Below, one piece after another: positions 57,321 to 64,000 of a stretch of DNA of 64,000 nt (the first letter of the stretch is position 1; each line of letters begins with the position of its first letter). The notes under the pieces were generated by a model. It was not told where the DNA came from. It ran no database searches and worked only from the letters and a program-made list of their open reading frames with translations. Made by a program: the position numbers and the translations under genes. The DNA is from an uncultured Eubacteriales bacterium (GTDB taxonomy: Bacteria; Bacillota; Clostridia; Oscillospirales; Oscillospiraceae). Location of the stretch: the NCBI GenBank assembly GCA_900320595.1, contig ONSW01000032.1:1-64000 (forward strand), given 5' to 3'.

Positions 57321-58682
57321 ATGAAAAAGCTTATCGCAATGCTTCTGGCGCTCGTGATGGTGTTTGCGCTCTGCGCATGCGGCCAGCAGGCGGCCCCCGC
57401 CGCTGCTCCCGCTGCCGACGCTCCCGCCGCCGATGCCGCCCCCGCAGCCGACGATGCCGCCGCCGCTGAAAGCGCCGAAGGCAAAGTCTTCAACATCTAC
57501 GCCTGGAACGAGGAGTTCAAGGGCTTCTTCGAGAAGTACTACACCGTTCCCGAGGGCGTGACCGTCAACTGGATCATTGTCCCCAACCAGGGCAGCGCCT
57601 ACCAGGATGCGCTGGACGCGGCTCTGCTGGCCCAGGCTGACGCCGCCGACGACGAGAAGGTCGACATGTTCCTGGCCGAGGCCGACTACATCCTCAAGTA
57701 CACCAACTCCGAGGCGACCCAGGATATCCAGGCTCTCGGCGTAACCGACTTCTCCAACGCCTACACCTACACGGTCCAGGCCGCTTCCGACGCCGCCGGC
57801 GTCGTCAAGGGCGTTTCCTTCCAGTGCTGCCCCTCCGCGCTGATCTACCGCCGCTCCATCGCCAAGGATGTTCTCGGCACCGATGATCCCGCCGAGGTCC
57901 AGGCCAAGCTCGACAGCTGGGAAAAGTTTGAGGCTGTTGCCGCCGATGCCAAGGCCAAGGGCTACTACATGACCTCTTCCGAGGCTGAGGACTACCGCGT
58001 GTTCTCCAACAACACCTCCATGCCGTGGGTCGACGAGAACAACACCCTCCAGATCAGCCCCGAGATCCAGGCCTGGATGGCTCAGGCCAAGGACTTCTCC
58101 GACAAGGGCTACACCATCAACGCCGACATCTGGTCCGACGAGTGCACCGCGCAGCAGTTTGCCGACGGCAAGACCATGTGCTTCTTCGGTCCGGCCTGGT
58201 ACTTCAACTTCTGCATGGGCAACGCGCAGGATCCCGAAAAGGGCTGCATGGGCGACTGGGCGATCTGCGAAGGCCCCGCTGCTCACTACTGGGGCGGCAC
58301 CTGGCTGCTGGCCGCTGCCGGCTCTGACAACCCGACCATGCTGGCCGATGTCATGAACACCTTCATCAACGATGAGGACGTCTGCTCCAAGCTCGTCGAG
58401 AACGAGGCTCAGTTCTGCAACAACCAGGCTGTCAACGCCAAGTACGCAGAGGATCCCAACTTCGGCAGCGAGTTCCTGGGCGGCCAGAACCCCAACTCTG
58501 TCTTTGTTGACCTCGCCAAGAACATCAAGTTCGAGAACCAGACCATGTATGATCAGCACTGCACCGAGAAGCTCCAGGAGAACTGGCGCCAGTACTGCCA
58601 GGGCGAAGTCACCGAGGATGAGGCGCTTGCCAACTTCTACAAGGCCATCAACGAGCGCTTCCCCGATGTCGTCACCCCGTGA
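57321..58682 (+). CDS. ABC sugar transporter substrate-binding lipoprotein
   Basis: This 453-residue family 1 solute-binding protein is anchored outside the membrane. The signal peptide KKLIAMLLALVMVFALCACG ends in lipobox L-C-A-C, followed by an Ala/Asp-rich tether to about residue 52. The mature part shows INIYAWNEEFKGF-type sequence (here FNIYAWNEEFKGFFEKYY), FFGPAWYFNFCMG and WGGTWLLAAAGSDN, typical of oligosaccharide binding. Codons are strongly biased to C/G, which suggests high expression. AGGAGG precedes the ATG. A hairpin after the gene probably keeps its mRNA more abundant than that of the permeases. Confidence 0.92.
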   Translation: MKKLIAMLLALVMVFALCACGQQAAPAAAPAADAPAADAAPAADDAAAAESAEGKVFNIYAWNEEFKGFFEKYYTVPEGVTVNWIIVPNQGSAYQDALDAALLAQADAADDEKVDMFLAEADYILKYTNSEATQDIQALGVTDFSNAYTYTVQAASDAAGVVKGVSFQCCPSALIYRRSIAKDVLGTDDPAEVQAKLDSWEKFEAVAADAKAKGYYMTSSEAEDYRVFSNNTSMPWVDENNTLQISPEIQAWMAQAKDFSDKGYTINADIWSDECTAQQFADGKTMCFFGPAWYFNFCMGNAQDPEKGCMGDWAICEGPAAHYWGGTWLLAAAGSDNPTMLADVMNTFINDEDVCSKLVENEAQFCNNQAVNAKYAEDPNFGSEFLGGQNPNSVFVDLAKNIKFENQTMYDQHCTEKLQENWRQYCQGEVTEDEALANFYKAINERFPDVVTP

Positions 58683-58704
58683 TCTGACCGAAAACACTTC
58701 ACAC

Positions 58705-58734
58705 ACTGAGGCAAGGCGCAAGCCTTGCCTCAGT
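58705..58734 (+). terminator. Intra-operon hairpin after the binding-protein gene
   Basis: ACTGAGGCAAGG and CCTTGCCTCAGT form a 12-bp stem with a 6-nt loop and no T-run. It is more likely an mRNA-stabilising or attenuating structure than a full terminator. Confidence 0.65.
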
Positions 58735-58837
58735 CCGATAAAGAAGCCGGACGCTTCGGCGGGTTTTCCGCTCCGGACATACCGCCCCCGCGGCATGCCG
58801 GGAGGAGAGAACCAACGCGAGAGATGGAGGAAGAAAC

Positions 58838-59755
58838 ATGAAAAAGCATCGGGGGATCAGCTATGCGAAATGGGGCTATTTATTCATCCTGCCCTTTTTT
58901 ATCGCCTATCTGCTCTTCAGTTTTCTGCCGCAGGCACTGACGATCTACAACAGCTTTTTTGACAACTACCGCCAGGGGCTGACCCAGATCGGGCCGACCT
59001 TCGTCGGTGTGAAAAACTATATCAAGCTCTTTACGCCGGATAAAACGGGAACGATCGACATCCTCAAATACGCCGGCAACACGCTGATCCTGTGGGTCGG
59101 CGGCGCGATCCCGCAGATCGTCATCGCGCTGCTGCTGGCGATCTTCTTTACGAGCTACCGGCTGAATATCAAGGGCCAGCAGTTTTTCAAGACCGTCATC
59201 TACATGCCGAACCTGATCATGGCCTCGGCCTTTTCCATGCTCTTCTTCACGCTGTTTTCCAACGTCGGTCCCGTGAATCAGCTGATCCAGGCCTGGGGCT
59301 GGAGCGACGTCCCCATCGACTTTTTTGCCAAAAAGGTCACGGTGCGCACGCTGATCTGCTCGATGAACTTTCTGATGTGGTTCGGCAACACGACGATCCT
59401 TCTGATGGCGGGCATCATGGGCATCGACCAGAACCTGTTCGAGGCGGCCGAGATCGACGGCGCCAATTCCGTGCAGGTGCTCTTCCGCGTGACGCTGCCG
59501 CTGCTGACGCCGATCCTGGTCTATACGGTCATCACGGCGATGATCGGCGGCCTGCAGATGTTCGATGTGCCGCAGGTCCTGACCAACGGCGCGGGCAACC
59601 CCAACCGCACGTCCATGACGCTGATCATGTATCTGAACAACTATCTGGGCGGAAGCAAAAACTACGGCATGGCCGGCGCGATCTCGGTGATCATCTTCAT
59701 CATCACCGGCATCCTCAGCCTGATCGTCTTCCGCACGCTGACCAAGAAAGACTGA
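58838..59755 (+). CDS. ABC sugar transporter permease (MalF/UgpA-like)
   Basis: This 305-residue, six-helix membrane protein carries the EAA loop NLFEAAEIDGANSVQVLFRV near residues 201-220, for contact with an ATPase. Its start, WGYLFILPFFIAYLLFSFLP, is typical of CUT1 permeases. No ATP-binding gene is present in the cluster. The system probably uses a shared MsmK-type ATPase encoded elsewhere, as is common in Firmicutes. Confidence 0.93.
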   Translation: MKKHRGISYAKWGYLFILPFFIAYLLFSFLPQALTIYNSFFDNYRQGLTQIGPTFVGVKNYIKLFTPDKTGTIDILKYAGNTLILWVGGAIPQIVIALLLAIFFTSYRLNIKGQQFFKTVIYMPNLIMASAFSMLFFTLFSNVGPVNQLIQAWGWSDVPIDFFAKKVTVRTLICSMNFLMWFGNTTILLMAGIMGIDQNLFEAAEIDGANSVQVLFRVTLPLLTPILVYTVITAMIGGLQMFDVPQVLTNGAGNPNRTSMTLIMYLNNYLGGSKNYGMAGAISVIIFIITGILSLIVFRTLTKKD

Positions 59756-59770
59756 GAGGAGGGACAGACC

Positions 59771-60643
59771 GTGACGAACAAAAAATCGGCCGACAGCCGC
59801 AGAGCAAGGCTGCAGATGACGCTGCTGCGCGCCGTCGTGTATTTCATTCTCATCGTGCTTACGATCCTGTGCCTGTTTTCCTTCTATATGCTGATCATCA
59901 ACGCCACGCGCTCCAACGCGCAGCTGCAGGGCGGCTTTACGGCGCTGCCGCAGGGACATTTTCTTGACAACCTGCGCAACGCCTGGACGGACGCTTCGAT
60001 CAACATCCCGCGCGGCATGATCAACAGCTTCTTCATCGCCGCGAGCACCGCCGTGCTGACCACGTATTTTTCGGCCTTGACGGCCTACGGCATCCACGCC
60101 TATGACTTCAAGCTGAAAAGGGCGCTGTTCACCTTCATCATGGCCATCATGGTCATCCCGCCCCAGGTCTCCGCGGCCGGCTTCGTCCAGCTGTGCTACA
60201 AGTTCGGGCTGACCAACAAGTTCTGGCCGCTGATCCTGCCGGGCATCGCCGCTCCGGTCGTGTTCTTCTATATGAAGCAGTACATGGAAAGCGTGCTGCC
60301 CATGGAGATCGTCGAGGCCGCGCGCATGGACGGCTCGAATGAGTTCCGCACCTTCAACACGATCGTCCTGCCGATGCTCAGACCGGCCATCGCCGTGCAG
60401 ATGATCTTCTCGTTCGTCGCCAGCTGGAACAACTACTTCCTGCCCGCGCTGCTGCTGACGAAGGCCGAGTATAAAACCGTTCCGATCATGATCGCTCAGC
60501 TGCGAAGCGCGGACTACTCCAAGTTCGACATGGGCAAGGTGTATATGTTCATCCTGCTCGCGATCCTGCCGGTCATGATCGTGTATATCATCCTCTCCAA
60601 GTCCATCATCAAGGGCGTCACCGCCGGCTCTGTCAAGGGCTGA
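59771..60643 (+). CDS. ABC sugar transporter permease (MalG/UgpE-like)
   Basis: This 290-residue, six-helix protein is the second CUT1 permease. The EAA loop is MEIVEAARMDGSNEFRTFNT near residues 177-196. The GTG at 59771 lies 15 bases after the first permease, with GAGGAGGG between. It forms the membrane channel with the MalF-like partner. Confidence 0.93.
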   Translation: MTNKKSADSRRARLQMTLLRAVVYFILIVLTILCLFSFYMLIINATRSNAQLQGGFTALPQGHFLDNLRNAWTDASINIPRGMINSFFIAASTAVLTTYFSALTAYGIHAYDFKLKRALFTFIMAIMVIPPQVSAAGFVQLCYKFGLTNKFWPLILPGIAAPVVFFYMKQYMESVLPMEIVEAARMDGSNEFRTFNTIVLPMLRPAIAVQMIFSFVASWNNYFLPALLLTKAEYKTVPIMIAQLRSADYSKFDMGKVYMFILLAILPVMIVYIILSKSIIKGVTAGSVKG

Positions 60644-60658
60644 TCTTCAAGCAGCGAT

Positions 60659-60690
60659 AAAAACGGCTCTCCTGACAGGAGAGCCGTTTT
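60659..60690 (+). terminator. Terminator of the ABC importer genes
   Basis: AACGGCTCTCCTG and CAGGAGAGCCGTT pair almost without loop and are followed by TT. The same stem sequence (ACGGCTCTCC) recurs in the terminator at 61732-61770. Confidence 0.8.
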
Positions 60691-60711
60691 ACGCGAAAGG
60701 GGTTTTTTCGT

Positions 60712-61674
60712 ATGACCGATCTTCTCAAAACGCTCGGATTTTACCGCGGCGTCAATCTCGGCGGCTGGATGAGCCAGTGCGATTACAGCGACGAGCGGCT
60801 CGACAGCTTTATTACCGAAGACGATTTTGCCCAGATCCGCCGCTGGGGCTTCGACCATGTGCGCATCCCGATCGACTATAATGTGATCCAGCGCGAGGAC
60901 GGCACGATGAAGCAGGGCGGCCTTGCACGCATCGACAGTGCGCTGGCGCTGGCCGAAAAGTATGGACTGCATGTCGTGCTCGATCTTCACAAGACCCAGG
61001 GCTTCTCCTTTGACGCCGGCGAGAACGAGGCGGGCTTTTTTGAGAGCGCGGCGTATCAGGAAAAGTTCTATGCGATCTGGGAGTGCTTTGCCGCGCGCTA
61101 CGGCGCAAGGCACGAGAGCGTGATGTTCGAGCTGCTCAACGAGGTGACGGAGCAGGTTTATCTCCCGGCGTGGAAGAGCATCTCGCGCGAGGCGGTCCGG
61201 CGCATCCGAGAGTTGGCGCCGGAGAGTTATGTGCTTCTGGGCAGCTATCGCTGGAACAGCGCGAAAACGCTGCCGGAGCTCGACGCGCCTTATGACGATC
61301 GCGTGATTTACAATTTCCATTTTTATGAGCCGCACGACTTCACCCACCAGGGCGCCTACTGGGAGGCGCCGTACCGCGACGTCAGCGTGCGCTATACCTA
61401 TGCCGAGAGCGGCGCGTCCGAGGCGTATTTCGAGGATTTCCTCGCGCCGGCGCTGGAAAAGGCGGAGAAGGAGGGCGCGGCGCTCTACTGCGGCGAATAC
61501 GGCGTGATCGACGTCGTGCCGCCCGCCGAGGCCGTCAAATGGTTCCGCGACCTGCACGCGGTGTTCGAACGGCACGGCATTGCCCGCAGCCTGTGGAGCT
61601 ATAAGGAGATGGACTTCGGTCTTGCCGATGCGCGCATGGACGGCGTGCGCGGCGAACTGCTGTGTCTGCTGTGA
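60712..61674 (+). CDS. Glycoside hydrolase family 5 (cellulase-like beta-glucanase)
   Basis: This 320-residue TIM-barrel enzyme shows GVNLGGWMSQ, FDHVRIPIDYNVI, LHVVLDLHKTQGF, the acid/base Glu in MFELLNEVTEQ and the nucleophile Glu in YCGEYGVID. It lacks a signal peptide and carbohydrate-binding modules, so it should act inside the cell on imported cello-oligosaccharides or beta-glucosides. AAAGGGG precedes the ATG. It complements the GH94 phosphorylase and the ABC importer next to it. Confidence 0.9.
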   Translation: MTDLLKTLGFYRGVNLGGWMSQCDYSDERLDSFITEDDFAQIRRWGFDHVRIPIDYNVIQREDGTMKQGGLARIDSALALAEKYGLHVVLDLHKTQGFSFDAGENEAGFFESAAYQEKFYAIWECFAARYGARHESVMFELLNEVTEQVYLPAWKSISREAVRRIRELAPESYVLLGSYRWNSAKTLPELDAPYDDRVIYNFHFYEPHDFTHQGAYWEAPYRDVSVRYTYAESGASEAYFEDFLAPALEKAEKEGAALYCGEYGVIDVVPPAEAVKWFRDLHAVFERHGIARSLWSYKEMDFGLADARMDGVRGELLCLL

Positions 61675-61731
61675 CGGATTTGCCCGCCTGAACTGCGCCT
61701 CGACCAAAAGGCCGAACCGGAAATGTGAAAA

Positions 61732-61770
61732 AAAGACGGCTCTCCGTAGCATATGCGGAGAGCCGTCTTT
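61732..61770. terminator. Convergent terminator between the GH5 and nitroreductase genes
   Basis: AAAGACGGCTCTCCG and CGGAGAGCCGTCTTT form a 15-bp stem with a 9-nt loop and serve both directions. Confidence 0.9.
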
Positions 61771-61790
61771 CTGCGTATGATGCGGCGGGT

Positions 61791-62603
61791 TTATCCGATC
61801 CGGATGCTCGCGAGATACACCGTGTCGGCCGGGTGGGGCAGACCGGGGTCGGTGATTGCCAGAACGGTCTTGCGGCCGCGCTCTTCCATGCCGCAGACAA
61901 AATGGCACAGGGCGATGCCGATGTCGACCTTCTGGATGTCCCAGCCGTTTGCGGCAACGAAGCCCTTGCCCTGCTTCTCATAGAAATGCACGGTGTCGTC
62001 GCAGACGACCGCGCGCCAGGGCTGCCTGTTCACGGCCGACGGCGCGAGACGCACCAGCTCCAGCGCCTCTCTCACTTCGCCCGCCTTGTCGGGCGTGAGG
62101 GGCGTGTCGAAGCCGCCGCTGAAAAACAGCTCTTCAAAGGGAAGACGGCTGTCGGCCTTGACGCCCTTGCGCATCATGCTCTCGCGCAGCGACATCTTTG
62201 CCGCCGGACGGCCGAGCGGGCTGACGCAAGGCATGACCTCGCCCTCGCCGAGCCCCATCGCGCGCTCAAAGGCCGGACGATCCATCGTCCCGGCGATCCA
62301 GGTCGTGCCTAAGCCTTTGGAAACGGCGTACAAAACCACGCGCTCAAAGGCAAAGCCGAAGGCCTCCTCGGCGTGCATCTCGCGGCGCAGCTTGCCCGCG
62401 ATATAGGTATCTGTGCCGGTGATGACCGGGCAGGAGAGCTTTTGCGCCTTCGCGTCGAGCACGCGCCATTCGATGGGCAGGGAATAGGGCGTCTCGACCG
62501 CCGAGGCATAGCGCAGGATATCGTCGAGCAGCTCCTTGTCCGGCGCGGCGCCGTCAAAGCTGCGCACGCTCCGGCGGCTGCGGATCAGTTCCGTTGTGTT
62601 CAT
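61791..62603 (-). CDS. Nitroreductase family protein (TM1586-like)
   Basis: This 270-residue flavoprotein of the nitroreductase superfamily has the N-terminal RSRRSVRSFDGAAPDKELLD motif. The centre holds GLGTTWIAGTMDRPAFERAM and the C-terminal part LVRLAPSAVNRQPWRAVV, which binds FMN. The arrangement matches the TM1586-type nitroreductase family, a tandem-repeat fold. The substrate is unknown. AGGAGG precedes the ATG. It is 33 bp downstream of the DUF2130 gene and probably co-transcribed with it. Confidence 0.82.
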   Translation of the reverse strand: MNTTELIRSRRSVRSFDGAAPDKELLDDILRYASAVETPYSLPIEWRVLDAKAQKLSCPVITGTDTYIAGKLRREMHAEEAFGFAFERVVLYAVSKGLGTTWIAGTMDRPAFERAMGLGEGEVMPCVSPLGRPAAKMSLRESMMRKGVKADSRLPFEELFFSGGFDTPLTPDKAGEVREALELVRLAPSAVNRQPWRAVVCDDTVHFYEKQGKGFVAANGWDIQKVDIGIALCHFVCGMEERGRKTVLAITDPGLPHPADTVYLASIRIG

Positions 62604-62636
62604 ATGATCTTTCCTCCTGCTTTATTGCGCTGCGCG

Positions 62637-63860
62637 TCAGTTCTCCTCGCCTTCGTGCTGCGCGTCGAACATAGCCTTGACCGACGGGGCGTTTTTCGTC
62701 AGCCGCTTGATCGAAAGCTCCTCGGCCTTGCTGTTGGCAAGGCGCAGGTTGTTCTCCGATGAGAGCAGCGCCTCCTTCGTTTTTTGCAGATGGGCGATCG
62801 TCTTGTCGATCTCCTCGATGGCGGTGGAGAACTTTTCGCTCGCAAGACGGTAATTGCGCGCAAAGCCGTCCTTGAAGGCCTGCATGTTCTCCTCGAAATG
62901 CCGCAGGTCGAGCTGCTGGTTTTTCACGATCTGCAGCTCGCGCTGATATTGCAGAGAGTTTTGCGCCGCGTTGCGCAGCAGCGTGATGATCGGGATGAAG
63001 AACTGCGGGCGCACGACGTACATCTTGGGATAGCGGTAGGAGACGTCGGTGATGCCGTTGTAAAGCTCGCTGTCCATCTCGAGCAGCGTGACCAGCACCG
63101 CGTATTCGCAGCCCTTTTCACGCCGGTCCTTGTCGAGCTCTTTGAAAAAGTCCTCGTTTTTGTGCTTCGTCGCGGTCGTGTCCATCTCATTTTTCATCTC
63201 GAACATGATCGAGATGAACTCCGTGCCGTCGCCGTCATAGTCGCGAAAGATAAAGTCGCCCTTGCTGCCGGTGCGCGCGTCATTGTCCTTTTCAAAATAC
63301 GCGTTGGGAAAGGCCGTCGTGCGGATCGCGTTGAACTGGGTCTGGCAGTGCTGCTCCAGACTCTCGCCGACCATCTTGGTGGACTGGCGCGCCTTGAAAT
63401 CCTTGTAATACTCGATCTGGTCATCCTTGAGACGCAGCTGCTCCTCATAGCGCTGGCGCAGCGAGGCTTCCTTGTACTTGCTCTCGTTCTCCTTGCCGGC
63501 GAGCTGGCCCTCCAGCTCCGCGATGCGCGTCGAGCGGTCGGAAAGCTCCTTTTCCTTTTCCTGCACGGCCTGCGTCACGGCGAGCTGCCGCGCCGTATCC
63601 GCGCCGGCGAGCCGGGCTTTCAGCGCCTCGATCTCGCGGTCTTTTTCATTCAGCGCGCGCTCCTTTTCCGCCTCGAGCGCGTCCTGCTGCCGCTCGCGCT
63701 CCATGCGCTCAACGGTGCGGTCGTGCTCGCGCGTGCGCTCCATTTCCTGCTCAAGCTCCTTTTCAAATTCCCGGTCTCTGACCTGGCGGACGATCTGGTC
63801 ATAGCCGCTCTCGTCCACCTGAAACACCTTGCCGCAATGCGGACATTTGATCTCCTGCAT
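62637..63860 (-). CDS. DUF2130 domain coiled-coil protein
   Basis: The protein has 407 residues. An N-terminal zinc-ribbon-like start KCPHCGKVFQVDESGYDQIV has only one CxxC pair. Residues 40-170 form a long charged coiled coil (QEMERTREHDRTVERMERER). The DUF2130 domain follows, with GSKGDFIFRDYDGDGTEFIS and FEMKNEMDTTATKHKNEDFF near residues 218-262, a pattern with nuclease-like Asp/Glu-x-Lys residues. Its function is not established. The ATG at 63860 follows AAAGGAG. Confidence 0.85.
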   Translation of the reverse strand: MQEIKCPHCGKVFQVDESGYDQIVRQVRDREFEKELEQEMERTREHDRTVERMERERQQDALEAEKERALNEKDREIEALKARLAGADTARQLAVTQAVQEKEKELSDRSTRIAELEGQLAGKENESKYKEASLRQRYEEQLRLKDDQIEYYKDFKARQSTKMVGESLEQHCQTQFNAIRTTAFPNAYFEKDNDARTGSKGDFIFRDYDGDGTEFISIMFEMKNEMDTTATKHKNEDFFKELDKDRREKGCEYAVLVTLLEMDSELYNGITDVSYRYPKMYVVRPQFFIPIITLLRNAAQNSLQYQRELQIVKNQQLDLRHFEENMQAFKDGFARNYRLASEKFSTAIEEIDKTIAHLQKTKEALLSSENNLRLANSKAEELSIKRLTKNAPSVKAMFDAQHEGEEN

Positions 63861-63894
63861 TCTGAACGCTCCTTTATCATGGCTCTTTACCGCT

Positions 63895-63923
63895 ATTTTA
63901 GCGGTTTGCGCGAGGGAAATCAA
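63895..63923 (-). promoter_or_regulatory. Promoter of the DUF2130 gene
   Basis: Minus-strand TTGATT and TAAAAT are separated by 17 bp, 35 bp before the start codon. Confidence 0.55.
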
Positions 63924-63931
63924 GATACCGC

Positions 63932-63987
63932 AATTGTCAACCGATATAATCGAAAAGGTTGACAATTAATTTTCCCTGTGGTACGCT
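63932..63987 (+). promoter_or_regulatory. Palindromic operator and rightward promoter at the window end
   Basis: AATTGTCAACC (63932-63942) and GGTTGACAATT (63957-63967) form an 11-bp inverted repeat with a 14-bp spacer. The right arm contains TTGACA (63959-63964), 17 bp from TACGCT (63982-63987), so it could serve a plus-strand gene that begins beyond the window. No gene is visible after 63987. Confidence 0.5.
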
Positions 63988-64000
63988 TTGAGAAAAACAA

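Overview
The window looks like chromosomal DNA from an anaerobic, spore-forming, high-GC member of the Clostridia, probably a gut Oscillospiraceae-type Firmicute. The basis is a spoVAC gene, strong AGGAGG-type ribosome binding sites with many TTG/GTG starts, Firmicutes-style sigma-A promoters, many perfect-stem terminators, GPH sugar symporters, and a cellobiose phosphorylase of the Clostridium type. This placement is inference from gene content; no rRNA is present. No phage, plasmid, CRISPR array or intact insertion sequence was found.

Layout. 1-12 kb holds housekeeping and transport genes: pyrimidine-nucleoside phosphorylase, a GNAT acetyltransferase, a PLP aminotransferase, a TauE-like exporter, an Asp/Glu racemase, a dicarboxylate/Na+ symporter, a TIGR00300 ornithine-cyclodeaminase-like protein, gamma-glutamyltranspeptidase, a DUF3990/DUF3783 pair, and a flavin reductase divergent from an HxlR regulator. 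12-17.4 kb holds tRNA-Ser(GGA), a leucine-rich-repeat lipoprotein, spoVAC with a small downstream gene, and a LysR regulator divergent from an NSS-family Na+ symporter.

17.6-31.0 kb is the centrepiece: hypF-C-D-E followed by a membrane-bound, Mbh-type (group 4) [NiFe] hydrogenase joined to an Mrp Na+/H+ antiporter module. The order is NuoC-like, large subunit, hypA, MrpE, F, G, MbhD, MbhE, MrpB, C, D, NuoH-like, small subunit and a terminal polyferredoxin. Such complexes take electrons from reduced ferredoxin, evolve H2 and pump Na+. The last subunit is unusual: its NuoI-like domain is extended by two near-identical 2[4Fe-4S] ferredoxin modules on Ala/Pro/Lys linkers, giving six cluster motifs. 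Two subunit genes, the NuoC-like and the MrpD-like, carry frame disruptions in this sequence. The Na+-coupled DAACS and NSS carriers nearby could use the Na+ gradient.

31-38 kb is a patchwork of repeats (a hairpin-array element, a duplicated block of about 130 bp, a promoter-driven truncated initiator-tRNA) around a low-GC orphan gene, followed by a tandem pair of CNNM/CorC-type membrane proteins and a GNAT enzyme. 38-41.8 kb (minus strand) is a TetR-controlled redox operon: flavin reductase, TetR, ABM monooxygenase, CMD-cupin protein, flavodoxin, and a flavodoxin lipoprotein interrupted by an in-frame TAG.

41.8-61.7 kb is carbohydrate metabolism. An AraC regulator is divergent from an operon of GPH symporter, GH2, sugar isomerase/epimerase, GH78 (broken), GH43 with a discoidin-like domain, and a GH35-like enzyme. 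None of these enzymes has a signal peptide, so the oligosaccharides are probably degraded inside the cell. Then come cellobiose phosphorylase (GH94), a LacI regulator with matching operators, an ABC importer lacking its ATPase, and a GH5 beta-glucanase, which together form a cello-oligosaccharide module. The window closes with a nitroreductase and a DUF2130 coiled-coil protein next to a palindromic divergent promoter region.

Four genes (NuoC-like, MrpD-like, flavodoxin lipoprotein, GH78) are broken in about 30 kb. Recent gene decay and assembly error both fit and cannot be separated from the sequence alone.
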